This document shows positions 46,960 to 55,078 of a stretch of 64,000 nucleotides of DNA, piece by piece. The notes below the pieces were generated by a model. It was not told the origin of the DNA, did not search any database, and saw nothing but the letters and a program-made list of their open reading frames with translations. Origin of the DNA: Streptococcus sp. oral taxon 431 (lineage in GTDB: Bacteria > Bacillota > Bacilli > Lactobacillales > Streptococcaceae); contig NZ_CP014264.1 of the NCBI RefSeq assembly GCF_001553685.1, forward strand, positions 1,930,001 to 1,994,000, given 5' to 3'. The stretch's first letter is position 1; the number at the start of each line of letters is the position of its first letter. Both the position numbers and the translations under genes were made by a program.

Positions 46960-48174
46960 TTATCTACGATACTGTTTCAAGAAACGGGTCATCTTTTCTT
47001 GGATTTGGGCTAACTCATCTACACGTGGTAGATAAACGATACGGAAGTGATCTGGTTCTCTCCAGTTAAATCCTCGTCCATGAACCAAAAGCACCTTTTC
47101 TTGCTTCAAGAAATCAAGGACAAACTGCTCATCATCATCGATACGGTACATATTGCGGTCAATTTTAGGGAAGATATAAAGACCCGCTTTAGGTTTAACC
47201 GCGGACAAACCTGGAATATCTTGAATGGCATTATAAATAAAGTTTCTTTGTTCATAGATCCGACCACCCGGCAAGAGTAATTCATCCACCGACTGGTGAC
47301 CACCTAGTGAAGTTTGAACAACCTGTTGAGCCAAGACGTTGGAACAAAGGCGCATGTTTGAAAGCATGTTGAGACCTTCAATATAGCCCTTTACATGATG
47401 TTTAGGCCCAGACAAGACCATCCAACCTACACGGAAACCAGCGATACGGTGAGATTTAGACAGACCATTCATGCTGACACAGAAAAGGTCTGGAGCCAAA
47501 CTTGCTACTGGTGTGTGGACATTGCCGTCCATAACCATACGGTCGTAAATTTCATCCGCAAAGATAATCAAGTCATTTTGACGAGCAATCTCAATAATAT
47601 CTAACAAGAGTTCTTTGGGATAGAGGGCTCCCGTTGGATTATTTGGATTGATCAAAACGATAGCCTTAGTATTTGAACTAATCTTAGACTTAATGTCATC
47701 TAGGTCTGGATACCATTCAGCTTCTTCATCACAGACGTAGTGAACGGCATTTCCTCCAGCCAAGCTAACTGCAGCTGTCCAAAGTGGGTAGTCAGGCATT
47801 GGAACCAAGACTTCATCGCCATTGTCCAAGAGACCTTGCATGGACATAACAATCAGCTCACTAACACCATTTCCAAGATAGATATCATCAATACCTACAT
47901 TTGGAAATTTTTTGAGCTGACAGTACTGCATAATAGCTTTGCGGGCTGAAAAGATACCTTTTGAATCTGAATAACCTTCACTATCACGCGCATTCATAAT
48001 CAAATCATGGATAACCTCATCTGGTGCGGTAAAACCAAACTCAGCTGGGTTCCCTGTATTCAAACGGAGGATTTTTTCTCCATTTGCTCGCATACGCATG
48101 GCTTCCTCAAGAACTGGTCCACGAATATCATAAGCCACATGCTCTAATTTGATTGATTTGTTAAATTCTTTCAT
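46960..48174 (-). CDS. alaT: PLP-dependent aminotransferase, AlaT type
   Basis: 404-residue class-I aminotransferase. Lys in SMNGLSKSHRIAGFRVGWM binds PLP; NPNNPTGALYPKE and FADEIYDRM contribute Asn, Asp and Tyr residues. Probably alanine/glutamate-pyruvate transaminase. An extended -10 (TGGTATAAT, minus strand, 48211-48206) lies just upstream. Confidence 0.88.
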   Translation of the reverse strand: MKEFNKSIKLEHVAYDIRGPVLEEAMRMRANGEKILRLNTGNPAEFGFTAPDEVIHDLIMNARDSEGYSDSKGIFSARKAIMQYCQLKKFPNVGIDDIYLGNGVSELIVMSMQGLLDNGDEVLVPMPDYPLWTAAVSLAGGNAVHYVCDEEAEWYPDLDDIKSKISSNTKAIVLINPNNPTGALYPKELLLDIIEIARQNDLIIFADEIYDRMVMDGNVHTPVASLAPDLFCVSMNGLSKSHRIAGFRVGWMVLSGPKHHVKGYIEGLNMLSNMRLCSNVLAQQVVQTSLGGHQSVDELLLPGGRIYEQRNFIYNAIQDIPGLSAVKPKAGLYIFPKIDRNMYRIDDDEQFVLDFLKQEKVLLVHGRGFNWREPDHFRIVYLPRVDELAQIQEKMTRFLKQYRR

Positions 48175-48253
48175 TTGATTTCCTCAATTCATCAGGATAG
48201 TTAATATTATACCACTTGATAGAAAAATCGTAAATCGCCCACTACTATTCCAC

Positions 48254-48278
48254 AAAAAAACCTTGCTTAACGCAAGGT
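48254..48278 (-). terminator. Terminator downstream of the 59-residue ORF
   Basis: Minus strand CCTTGCG / GCAAGG-type stem (CCTTGCGTTAAGCAAGG) followed by TTTTTTT. Confidence 0.8.
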
Positions 48279-48360
48279 AAACAGAGCAAGGTCGATTTCT
48301 TTCTATTTTTGGGAGAAGAAAGAGAAAAATGTGCACCTCTAGTAAGATATACATCTAAAT

Positions 48361-48540
48361 CTAAAGTCTCGCATATAAACTTCGAATCGAAAACGAAGGC
48401 ATCGTTATGGATGATAGTTGCATGAACTCATGAATTTCTTCCTGTGTCCAGCAAAACGCAAAGAAAAAATAAGTCGACTCAACAAACAACATAGACGATG
48501 TCTGGGCTAATTCGAGTCTGTTTGTAAAGAATTTTACCAT
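48361..48540 (-). CDS. Small unrecognised protein (59 aa) with its own promoter and terminator
   Basis: MVKFFTNRLELAQ... with a hydrophobic aromatic middle (SSMLFVESTYFFFAFCW) and a basic end (RSLYARL). No family recognised. Evidence that it is expressed: promoter TTGAAA-17-TATAAT at 48576-48604 and a clear terminator at 48254-48278. The first in-frame GTG (48570) would lie at or before the transcription start, so the ATG at 48540 is the likely start, with only a weak AAAGAAG ribosome site. The transcript (about 310 nt) might instead be a small RNA. Confidence 0.45.
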   Translation of the reverse strand: MVKFFTNRLELAQTSSMLFVESTYFFFAFCWTQEEIHEFMQLSSITMPSFSIRSLYARL

Positions 48541-48575
48541 ATCACTGACTTCTTTCCCTTGCCCTGTCACTTAGT

Positions 48576-48604
48576 ATTATACACTAAAACTTTTGCATTT
48601 TCAA
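48576..48604 (-). promoter_or_regulatory. Consensus promoter of the small ORF / RNA
   Basis: Minus strand TTGAAA (48604-48599), 17-base spacer, TATAAT (48581-48576). Confidence 0.75.
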
Positions 48605-48651
48605 ATAAGTACATATAAAAAGAACTCTTTTTAAAGCGTCACTTAAAAATT

Positions 48652-48767
48652 TATACTCAATGAAAATCAAAGAGCAAACTAGGAAGCTAGCCGCAGGTTG
48701 CTCAAAGCACGGCTTTGAGGTTGCAGATAAAGCTGACGTGGTTTGAAGAGATTTTCGAAGAGTATTA
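48652..48767 (+). repeat. BOX element without boxB (A-C), about 115 bp
   Basis: ATACTCAATG...GAAGAGTAT. Positions 48653-48765 are the exact reverse complement of the BOX at 13286-13398. It lies between the small ORF and gltX. Confidence 0.9.
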
Positions 48768-48868
48768 ATTGAATATGATTCTGCTTTGGCAATAAAAAAG
48801 AGAGAACCAGGTGATTCTCTCAGATTTTACTTCTACAAATATCTAGAACGAAATTTAATTTCGCCAGA

Positions 48869-50329
48869 TTATTTCGCAATTTCAGCCAACATTTTTTCAA
48901 TGTGTTGGATTGATTTTTCACGACCAAGCAAGTAAATAGTATCTGGTAATTCAGGACCATGCATTTCACCTGAAACGGCGATACGGATTGGCATGAAGAG
49001 GTTCTTCCCTTTGATACCTGTTTCTTTTTGGACTGCTTTTATTTGTGGGAAGATATTTTCTACCACAAACTCGTCATCTGACATAGCTTCAAGTTTTGCT
49101 TTGAAGGCTTCAAGTACCGTTGGCACTGTTTCACCAGCCATGACTTCTCGTTCAGCTTCTGTCAATTCTGGGAAGTCTGAGAAGAAGAGGTCTGTCAATG
49201 GAACGATTTCGTCCACTGACTTCATTTGTGGTTTGTAGAGTTCCACCAATTTTTTAGCCTTGTCTGTCAAACGTCCTGCTTCTTCAAGGAATGGTTTTGC
49301 CATTTCAAAGATAGTCTCAAGATCCGCATTCTTAATGTACTCATTGCTCATCCAGTCCATTTTCTTTTGGTCGAAGGCTGCTGGAGACTTGCTGAGACGG
49401 TTTTCATCAAAGAGCTTGATGAGTTCTTCACGAGAGAAGATTTCGTCTTCTCCACCAGGATTCCAACCAAGAAGGGCGATAAAGTTAAAGACTGCTTCTG
49501 GAAGGTAACCTTTCTTACGATAGTCTTCGATGAACTGAAGAGTATTGGTATCACGTTTAGACAACTTCTTACCAGTTTCAGAGTTGATAATCAAGGTCAT
49601 ATGACCAAATTCTGGCGCTTCCCATCCGAGTGCTTCATAAACCATAAGCTGTTTTGGTGTGTTAGCAATATGGTCATCTCCACGAATGACATGAGAAATT
49701 TGCATATCGTGGTCATCGATGACAACGGCAAAGTTGTAAGTTGGGTAGCCATCTTTCTTTTGGATAACCCAGTCCCCACCGATATTGCCACCTTCAAACT
49801 CGATATCACCTTTGACCATGTCATGCCATTTGTAGATACCTGACTCATTAACTGCCAAACGAACAGTTGGGATGATACCTGCAGCTTCACGTTCTGCAAC
49901 ATAAGCTGCTTTTTCTTCTTCGCTCATGCCAAGGTATTCGTTGATGTAACAAGGTGTTTCCCCAGCTGCTTCTTGGCGTTCACGTTCCACTGCTAACTCT
50001 TCTTCTGTTACGTAAGATTTGTAGGCTTTTCCTTCAGCCAAGAGTTGGTCGATGTATCTTTGATAAAGTTCCAAACGTTCTGATTGGCGGTAGTTTTTAT
50101 TAGTCTCTGGACTTTCATCCCAGTCCATGCCCAACCAACGAAGGTTTTCAAGCTGTGAACGTTCTCCATCTTCGACGTGGCGCTTACGGTCAGTATCTTC
50201 GATACGGATGATAAAAGTCCCACCATGATGACGGGCGTAAAGGTAGTTGAATAATGCTGTACGGGCATTTCCGATGTGTAGTAGTCCTGTTGGACTTGGT
50301 GCGTAACGTACGCGGATATCTTTTGACAT
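48869..50329 (-). CDS. gltX: Glutamyl-tRNA synthetase
   Basis: A 486-residue class-I synthetase. HIGH motif in [20 protein letters not shown] and KMSKS-type motif [11 protein letters not shown]. Non-discriminating in most Firmicutes (charges tRNA-Glu and tRNA-Gln), which is family knowledge. Promoter TTGGAC-17-TATAAT at 50376-50404 and ribosome site AGGAGAAG. In pneumococci pgi follows on the far side, as here but interrupted. Confidence 0.96.
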   Translation of the reverse strand: MSKDIRVRYAPSPTGLLHIGNARTALFNYLYARHHGGTFIIRIEDTDRKRHVEDGERSQLENLRWLGMDWDESPETNKNYRQSERLELYQRYIDQLLAEGKAYKSYVTEEELAVERERQEAAGETPCYINEYLGMSEEEKAAYVAEREAAGIIPTVRLAVNESGIYKWHDMVKGDIEFEGGNIGGDWVIQKKDGYPTYNFAVVIDDHDMQISHVIRGDDHIANTPKQLMVYEALGWEAPEFGHMTLIINSETGKKLSKRDTNTLQFIEDYRKKGYLPEAVFNFIALLGWNPGGEDEIFSREELIKLFDENRLSKSPAAFDQKKMDWMSNEYIKNADLETIFEMAKPFLEEAGRLTDKAKKLVELYKPQMKSVDEIVPLTDLFFSDFPELTEAEREVMAGETVPTVLEAFKAKLEAMSDDEFVVENIFPQIKAVQKETGIKGKNLFMPIRIAVSGEMHGPELPDTIYLLGREKSIQHIEKMLAEIAK

Positions 50330-50375
50330 ATCTTCTCCTATAAAGTCTCTAGGCGTCTGCCTTTTTGCTCTCTAT

Positions 50376-50404
50376 ATTATATCACAAGTCTTGCCAGAGT
50401 CCAA
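50376..50404 (-). promoter_or_regulatory. gltX promoter
   Basis: Minus strand TTGGAC, 17 bases, TATAAT (50381-50376) with a preceding TGA extended -10. Confidence 0.75.
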
Positions 50405-50472
50405 TTTCTCTTTTCGAGAAAAAGCAAAAAGAGTGGTAAAATGTACTGACCCCAAAAAGTTAGACAATTAAT

Positions 50473-51330
50473 TTAAGCAAAGGATTTAATTCTGTATTGT
50501 ACAGGACTAAGTCCTTTTAGTTTTACCTTAATTCGTTTGTTGTTGTAGTAATCAATATAGTCTACAATAGCTTGTTCCAAGTGCTCAAGTGACTGAAACG
50601 TATTCTCATAACCATAAAACATTTCAGACTTAAGAATGCCAAAGAAAGATTCCATCATACCGTTATCTGGGCTATTTCCCTTACGTGACATAGATGGTTG
50701 GATTCCCTTATTCTTTAAAAAATGATGATAGAAATCGTGTTGGTATTGCCATCCTTGATCACTATGGAGAATTGTATTTTCGTAATGATTCTCTGTAAAT
50801 GCTTGTTCTAGCATAGCTTTCATTTGTACTAAGTTCGGCGAAGTAGAAAGATTGTAGGAGATAATTTCACTGTTAAAGCCATCTAAAACTGGTGATAAAT
50901 AAAGCTTTTGGCTGCTTGCTGGAATGGCAAATTCTGTCACATCTGTGTAGCACTTTTGCATTGGTTTGGTTGCTTCAAATTGACGTTGAATAAGGTTATC
51001 TGCTTTCTTGCCAACCTCTCCTTGGTATGAAGAATACTTCCGTTTACGGCGAATTCGAGCCGTTAAACCAAGTACTTTCATAAGACGCTGCACCTTCTTA
51101 TGGTTCACTACGAAGCCACGATTTCGTAATTCTAGAGTCATGCGACGATAGCCGTAATTTCCTTTATGCTCAGTATAAATTGACTGAATTTCAGCTTTAA
51201 TATCATAATCTTTATCGCTTTGATCCAGCTGTTTTAAGTGGTAATAATAGGTTGAACGGGCAAGCTTAATAATCTTTAGAAGGATATCTAACGAAAACTC
51301 TGTTACCAGTCCTTGAACAATTTCCGTTTT
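50473..51330 (-). CDS. IS3-family transposase orfB (integrase part), -1 frame of orfA
   Basis: Retroviral-integrase-like DDE domain: Asp in CYTDVTEF, Asp in [11 protein letters not shown] and Glu in [12 protein letters not shown]. An HTH_21 region ([21 protein letters not shown]) comes before it. The frame is open from the orfA overlap, with no ATG before 51141, so it is expressed as an OrfAB fusion by -1 frameshifting, probably at the A5 run at 51327-51331. Intact. Confidence 0.88.
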   Translation of the reverse strand, partial: KTEIVQGLVTEFSLDILLKIIKLARSTYYYHLKQLDQSDKDYDIKAEIQSIYTEHKGNYGYRRMTLELRNRGFVVNHKKVQRLMKVLGLTARIRRKRKYSSYQGEVGKKADNLIQRQFEATKPMQKCYTDVTEFAIPASSQKLYLSPVLDGFNSEIISYNLSTSPNLVQMKAMLEQAFTENHYENTILHSDQGWQYQHDFYHHFLKNKGIQPSMSRKGNSPDNGMMESFFGILKSEMFYGYENTFQSLEHLEQAIVDYIDYYNNKRIKVKLKGLSPVQYRIKSFA

Positions 51331-51821
51331 TCTTCTTGCTCCTTTTCGTCCCTCAATCGGAGTTCTCTCAACTTTTTTAGAATGGCATTCTCCGCTCTCA
51401 AGTACTCATTTTCTGCTTGAAGACGTTCTAATTCTGTCATATCTTCAAATCTCTTCTTTGGCTTACGTCCCATTTTAGGTGGTCTCCCTCTTGTTTTCTC
51501 AACAATAGTATACCCGTTTTTCTTATATTGTGCCAGCCAATTCGAAAGTAATCCACTACTTGGAAGGGCATAATCCAGAGACACCCTAATTTGTGAACGC
51601 CCCTCAAGAAGAACTTTATCAATGATCTCTTGTTTTAGTTCAGGAGAATAGTAACAATTCTTTCCTTTTTTGACGATTTCTATTCCATAACGATCAATCA
51701 ATTTAATCATGTACTGAAGATTAGAAATGTTTATCCCAAATTGATTTGAAAGTTGTCTAAAGCTCTCTCCTTTCTTTCTTAATTCATATATTTGAACTTT
51801 ATCTTCATAAGTTAATTTCAT
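51303..51821 (-). CDS. IS3-family transposase orfA
   Basis: 172 residues: two helix-turn-helix segments (about 10-45 and 65-105) and a C-terminal leucine zipper ([21 protein letters not shown]). It binds the IS ends. The ATG at 51821 has no visible Shine-Dalgarno sequence and lies eight bases behind a terminator-like hairpin. Confidence 0.88.
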   Translation of the reverse strand: MKLTYEDKVQIYELRKKGESFRQLSNQFGINISNLQYMIKLIDRYGIEIVKKGKNCYYSPELKQEIIDKVLLEGRSQIRVSLDYALPSSGLLSNWLAQYKKNGYTIVEKTRGRPPKMGRKPKKRFEDMTELERLQAENEYLRAENAILKKLRELRLRDEKEQEEKRKLFKDW

Positions 51822-51829
51822 AATAAAAA

Positions 51830-51869
51830 CACCCCAAAAGTTAGATTTTTATGTCTAACTTTTGGGGTG
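51830..51869 (-). terminator. Terminator-like hairpin at the IS3 end, upstream of orfA
   Basis: Perfect 16-bp arms CACCCCAAAAGTTAGA / TCTAACTTTTGGGGTG with an 8-base loop. On the minus strand it is followed by TTTTTATT and then the orfA start. One arm is part of the terminal inverted repeat. It should stop outside transcription from entering the transposase. Confidence 0.65.
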
Positions 51870-51899
51870 CAGTTCAAAACCACCCTTTTTTATATCCTA

Positions 51900-52375
51900 T
51901 TATAGACGAGCGTTGAGTTCTTTGCTCAATTCTTCAAATCCTGGTTTACCAAGAAGGGCAAACATGTTACGTTTGTAAGCTTCAACACCTGGTTGGTCAA
52001 ATGGGTTGATGGCATTCAAGTAACCTGAAAGGGCGATAGCCAATTCGAAGAAGTAGATTGTGTAACCAAGAGTGAAGGCATCTTGCTCAGGAAGAGTTAC
52101 GTACATGTTTGGTACGTCACCGTCAGTGTGGGCAAGAAGAACACCGTCAGTTGCTTTTTTGTTAACGAAGTCAACGTCTTTTCCTTGAAGGTAGCCAAGG
52201 CCGTCAAGGTCTTCTTCCAAAGTAGGGATGATCACGTTCTTACGTGGTTTGTCAACACGAACAACTGTTTCAAACATGATACGAGTTCCTTCTTGGATAA
52301 ATTGACCCAATGAGTGTAGGTCTGTTGAGAAGTTAGCTGAAGTTGGGTAGATACCTTTTTGGTCTTTCCCTTCTG
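51900..52375 (-). pseudogene. pgi: pgi 3' remnant (about 158 C-terminal codons)
   Basis: Encodes the glucose-6-phosphate isomerase C-terminus from [15 protein letters not shown] to ELNARL. It matches the C-terminus of the full gene at 57951 with scattered changes ([10 protein letters not shown] versus [19 protein letters not shown] versus GYLNGINPF). Homology stops abruptly at 52375, where unrelated sequence begins. No start codon with a ribosome site; it lacks the N-terminal two thirds, so it cannot be active. Confidence 0.93.
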
Positions 52376-52572
52376 TTCAAGCACCCCTTGTGGATGCATT
52401 TGCTGGAAATTCCCTTGCACTGACTGGCTAGTTTGATTGACTTGCCAATCAACCACTGCGTCATCTATTTTTTCTAATTTAGACCCAGAAGCCTGGACTT
52501 TTTGTCCAGGCTCTGAATCAATTTTTTAGACTTTTATTTTTCTAAATTGCTTGATTTGAAATTTTATTATGG
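52376..52572. other. Junction between the gut operon and the pgi remnant
   Basis: About 200 bases with no gene I can support. It contains a hairpin AGCCTGGAC / GTCCAGGCT (52490-52512) that may end the gut operon and a 14-base string (TCAACCACTGCGTC, 52449-52462) shared with the intergenic repeat at 24345-24537. Confidence 0.5.
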
Positions 52573-52959
52573 TTAAGCAGTTTCAAAAATCTGAATGGTA
52601 GAATCTTTATCAATTACTACCGCTTGATCTGCTACAACATGGAGTGTACCAGGAAGGCTCCCCTCTTTTGAACCATCAAAAGAAATCGTGATATGTCCCA
52701 GTCCAGTTAAATTTTTTTCTACTACATTTCCTACGGAACTAATCGAATATTCCTGATTATCTACCACCAGCTTGCCACCTTCTAGTATTGAACCTAGCAG
52801 ATTTTTATTATCAATCTTAAAACAATACTCTGATAAATCTTCCGGTGCTTCTTCTCCAAATAAAATGAGCATATTGGCATCTTGAATCATATTCTGAGCT
52901 TCAGACCCTACTTGAATTACTTTAGTTTCAAAAATTTTCTTCATCTGATTTCTATTCAT
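52573..52959 (-). CDS. srlB: PTS glucitol/sorbitol-specific enzyme IIA
   Basis: 128-residue EIIA-Gut. The GLGHITISFDG segment contains the phosphorylated His. It passes phosphate from HPr to the EIIB in the gene upstream. Last gene of the sorbitol operon. An in-frame ATG at 52944 (MKKIFETKVIQ) is an equally good start; both ribosome sites are weak. Confidence 0.92.
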   Translation of the reverse strand: MNRNQMKKIFETKVIQVGSEAQNMIQDANMLILFGEEAPEDLSEYCFKIDNKNLLGSILEGGKLVVDNQEYSISSVGNVVEKNLTGLGHITISFDGSKEGSLPGTLHVVADQAVVIDKDSTIQIFETA

Positions 52960-53044
52960 ACTTTCTCTAATTTGTCATAAACTTAGGCTTATAGATAAGT
53001 TTAACATAATATAGCTACTCTGTTTACATGCGTCTATCAAAGGT

Positions 53045-54025
53045 CTACTGATAAAGACCAATACTAGCTATCCAAGCAACTAGCACCCGCGGAACACCAT
53101 TGAGAAAGCGTGAATAAAGTACCGAAGGGACACCAACCTCAACTGTTTCAGCCTTGGCTTCAGATAGGCCGAGTGCTACAGGAATGAAATCACAACCGTT
53201 TTGAGTGTTGATAGCAAATAAAGCTGGCAGAGCCATTTGGGGCGGAATAGTCCCTTTTCCGATTTCGACTCCAATTAAAGTTCCAATAATCTGACTAATA
53301 ACAGCTCCGGGACCTAACAAAGGAGATAGGAATGGTAAGGAACAGATAAAGCCAATTAAAACGAGTCCCCAGATGTTCCCCGCTAGGGGAACCATTAATT
53401 TTGCCAGCCAATTTCCAACACCGGATCCTTGAATAACCCCAATCAGCAAGGAAACAAAGGCCATGAAAGGAATTATTGTATTGAGCATTGTTTGGATGGC
53501 TTCACGAGCAGCCTGGTTGAAAGTTGCAACGACCTTACCAGCCCCCATCCCAATTCGTGCTACAATACTTGTTTCAGCTTTTTGCTCTGTAATTTTTTTA
53601 CTAGTATCGTAAGTTGGCTTTTCAGTTACCACAGTTGTCGCTTTTTCGTCTTCATTAGCAGCAGAAATTTGATTAAGGCCAACTGCTGACACATAGATTT
53701 CCTCGGTTATATATTGAGCTAGAGGCCCACTTTTCCCTGTAGCAACAATATTTATTGTAGGGATTCCCTTTTTAGGATAAATACCACAGCGAAGAGTACC
53801 GCCACAATCCACGATTGCTAAAGCAATTTCCTCATCTGGGATAGAAGTTTTAAACCCATTAACAGCTTCCATACCGGTCAAATCAGCAATTTTATCCACA
53901 ATATCTGGCTTTTCTCCTCCGCCAGTGATATAGATGAATTTATGCTTAGCTTCACTAGGTGTAATGACCAAAGGTCCTCCGAAACCGCCATTTCCTTTAA
54001 CAACTTTTATACTCTTATATGACAT
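53045..54025 (-). CDS. srlE: PTS glucitol/sorbitol-specific enzyme IIBC component
   Basis: 326 residues. N-terminal EIIB part with the Cys in [20 protein letters not shown], a hydrophilic linker (about 125-160) and a C-terminal membrane half ([20 protein letters not shown] and following helices). I chose [18 protein letters not shown] at 54025, with AAAGAGTGAAATT upstream; eight extra codons up to 54049 are unsupported. Confidence 0.93.
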   Translation of the reverse strand: MSYKSIKVVKGNGGFGGPLVITPSEAKHKFIYITGGGEKPDIVDKIADLTGMEAVNGFKTSIPDEEIALAIVDCGGTLRCGIYPKKGIPTINIVATGKSGPLAQYITEEIYVSAVGLNQISAANEDEKATTVVTEKPTYDTSKKITEQKAETSIVARIGMGAGKVVATFNQAAREAIQTMLNTIIPFMAFVSLLIGVIQGSGVGNWLAKLMVPLAGNIWGLVLIGFICSLPFLSPLLGPGAVISQIIGTLIGVEIGKGTIPPQMALPALFAINTQNGCDFIPVALGLSEAKAETVEVGVPSVLYSRFLNGVPRVLVAWIASIGLYQ

Positions 54026-54038
54026 AATTTCACTCTTT

Positions 54039-54584
54039 CTATAAATCAAATGTTTTACTCAAGGTAACACCTTGCTGTTTTGCTACATAAGCAGTTGTAA
54101 AATCGGTCACCCAACCGCCTACAAAGTTCATGACAAGCCCAACAAGCATGTAACGAATGGCTAAGTCCATTTGACTTAAACCTAAAGTTTGAATTCCTGT
54201 TGCAATTCCCATCCATACAAACAATTCCCCAGGATTGATATGTGGAAATACACCATTTGAAGTATGGCAGAACTGCATCTGAGCTGCTACAAAACTAGGT
54301 TTATAATATTCTGGTAAGAAACGTCCCATACTGATTGCCATCGGATTCCCCAGCATAAAGGCTGAAATGAAAGGTAAAATCATATACCGGCTAACAGGAT
54401 TTTTGGCAGAAATCTTAGCCAGGGAATTGACCTTCTCTTCTCCCAAGAAAGCGATAAGGGTATTCATTGCAATCAATAGCATTAAGACAAGCGGTACAAT
54501 ATTTGTCATCCAGCTAATAAAGGTTTCTCCACCTAATTGGAAGAGTTTCATAAAACTCTCTGCAAAATTTGTAATGTGATTCAT
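54039..54584 (-). CDS. srlA: PTS glucitol/sorbitol-specific enzyme IIC component
   Basis: 181-residue membrane protein of the EIIC-Gut family: [41 protein letters not shown] and [19 protein letters not shown]. It pairs with SrlE to form the sorbitol channel. Its start overlaps the preceding gutM stop by four bases (ATGA). Confidence 0.94.
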   Translation of the reverse strand: MNHITNFAESFMKLFQLGGETFISWMTNIVPLVLMLLIAMNTLIAFLGEEKVNSLAKISAKNPVSRYMILPFISAFMLGNPMAISMGRFLPEYYKPSFVAAQMQFCHTSNGVFPHINPGELFVWMGIATGIQTLGLSQMDLAIRYMLVGLVMNFVGGWVTDFTTAYVAKQQGVTLSKTFDL

Positions 54585-55078
54585 AAGGAACTCCCTTTCT
54601 TATTTTTTTTAAATAACTGTTTAATAGATAATTGTAAGTAATTCGCATAAAAGCCGAATCCCAGAAAAGAATCAGATGAACTTGTCTCTTTCTCAATACC
54701 TGCCTCATGCCAAAGATAGACTTTTCTAGCATCTTCTATGGCTGATTGCATCAACTTATTTTCTTTTCTCACAAGAGGATTATACTTGTCAAAATAATGG
54801 ATGTCTTCTCCAACATAATCGTCCATATTTTGAAAACGTGCTAAGATTGTGACTCCTTGCATTTTGCTAGCTTTAAGAACCCGACCGTTTTCATCAACCG
54901 CGAACATGACAATCGTACCGGATTTGATTCTTCCGGACTTCCTGCCAATCGCTACGCGCCCCAGTCTTCGGAGCATCGTATAGGTCTTATTGAAGTCTTT
55001 GAGTTGCTGCCAGCCGAGGAACATTTGAAATATATAAGCTGCCATGACAAATACAGCGAAAATTATTAGCGAATTCAT
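54581..55078 (-). CDS. gutM: Glucitol operon activator GutM-like protein
   Basis: 165 residues with an N-terminal membrane helix (IIFAVFVMAAYIFQMFLGWQQL) and a cytosolic domain (RRLGRVAIGRKSGRIKSGTIVMFAVDENG) typical of GutM/SrlM. Proposed auxiliary regulator of sorbitol operons. Overlaps its neighbours on both sides, confirming the operon. Confidence 0.9.
   Translation of the reverse strand: MNSLIIFAVFVMAAYIFQMFLGWQQLKDFNKTYTMLRRLGRVAIGRKSGRIKSGTIVMFAVDENGRVLKASKMQGVTILARFQNMDDYVGEDIHYFDKYNPLVRKENKLMQSAIEDARKVYLWHEAGIEKETSSSDSFLGFGFYANYLQLSIKQLFKKNKKGSSL

Larger units (their letters stand above)
50442..51876 (-). mobile_element. IS3-family (IS150-group) insertion sequence
   Basis: 1435 bp bounded by 25-bp imperfect inverted repeats (TGTACTGACCCCAAAAAGTT at the left; TGAACTGCACCCCAAAAGTT at the right, reading inwards) that start with TG as in IS3 elements. 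AAA flanks both ends, consistent with a 3-bp target duplication, though in A-rich sequence. It holds orfA and orfB in a -1 arrangement and lies between gltX and the pgi remnant. Confidence 0.88.

Noticed and set aside
48361..48570. GTG start at 48570 for the small ORF
   Set aside because: It lies six bases from the -10 box, so it would be at or before the transcript start; the ATG at 48540 is preferred.
49226..49843. 205-codon plus-strand frame inside gltX
   Set aside because: Antisense shadow of a strongly conserved synthetase gene; no promoter or ribosome site.
50330..50404. T-box leader for gltX
   Set aside because: The leader is only about 40 bases, too short for a T-box, and no T-box sequence is present.
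52232..52456. Minus-strand frame spanning the gut/pgi junction (74 codons)
   Set aside because: Half of it is an out-of-frame read of the pgi remnant; no ribosome site and no recognisable product.
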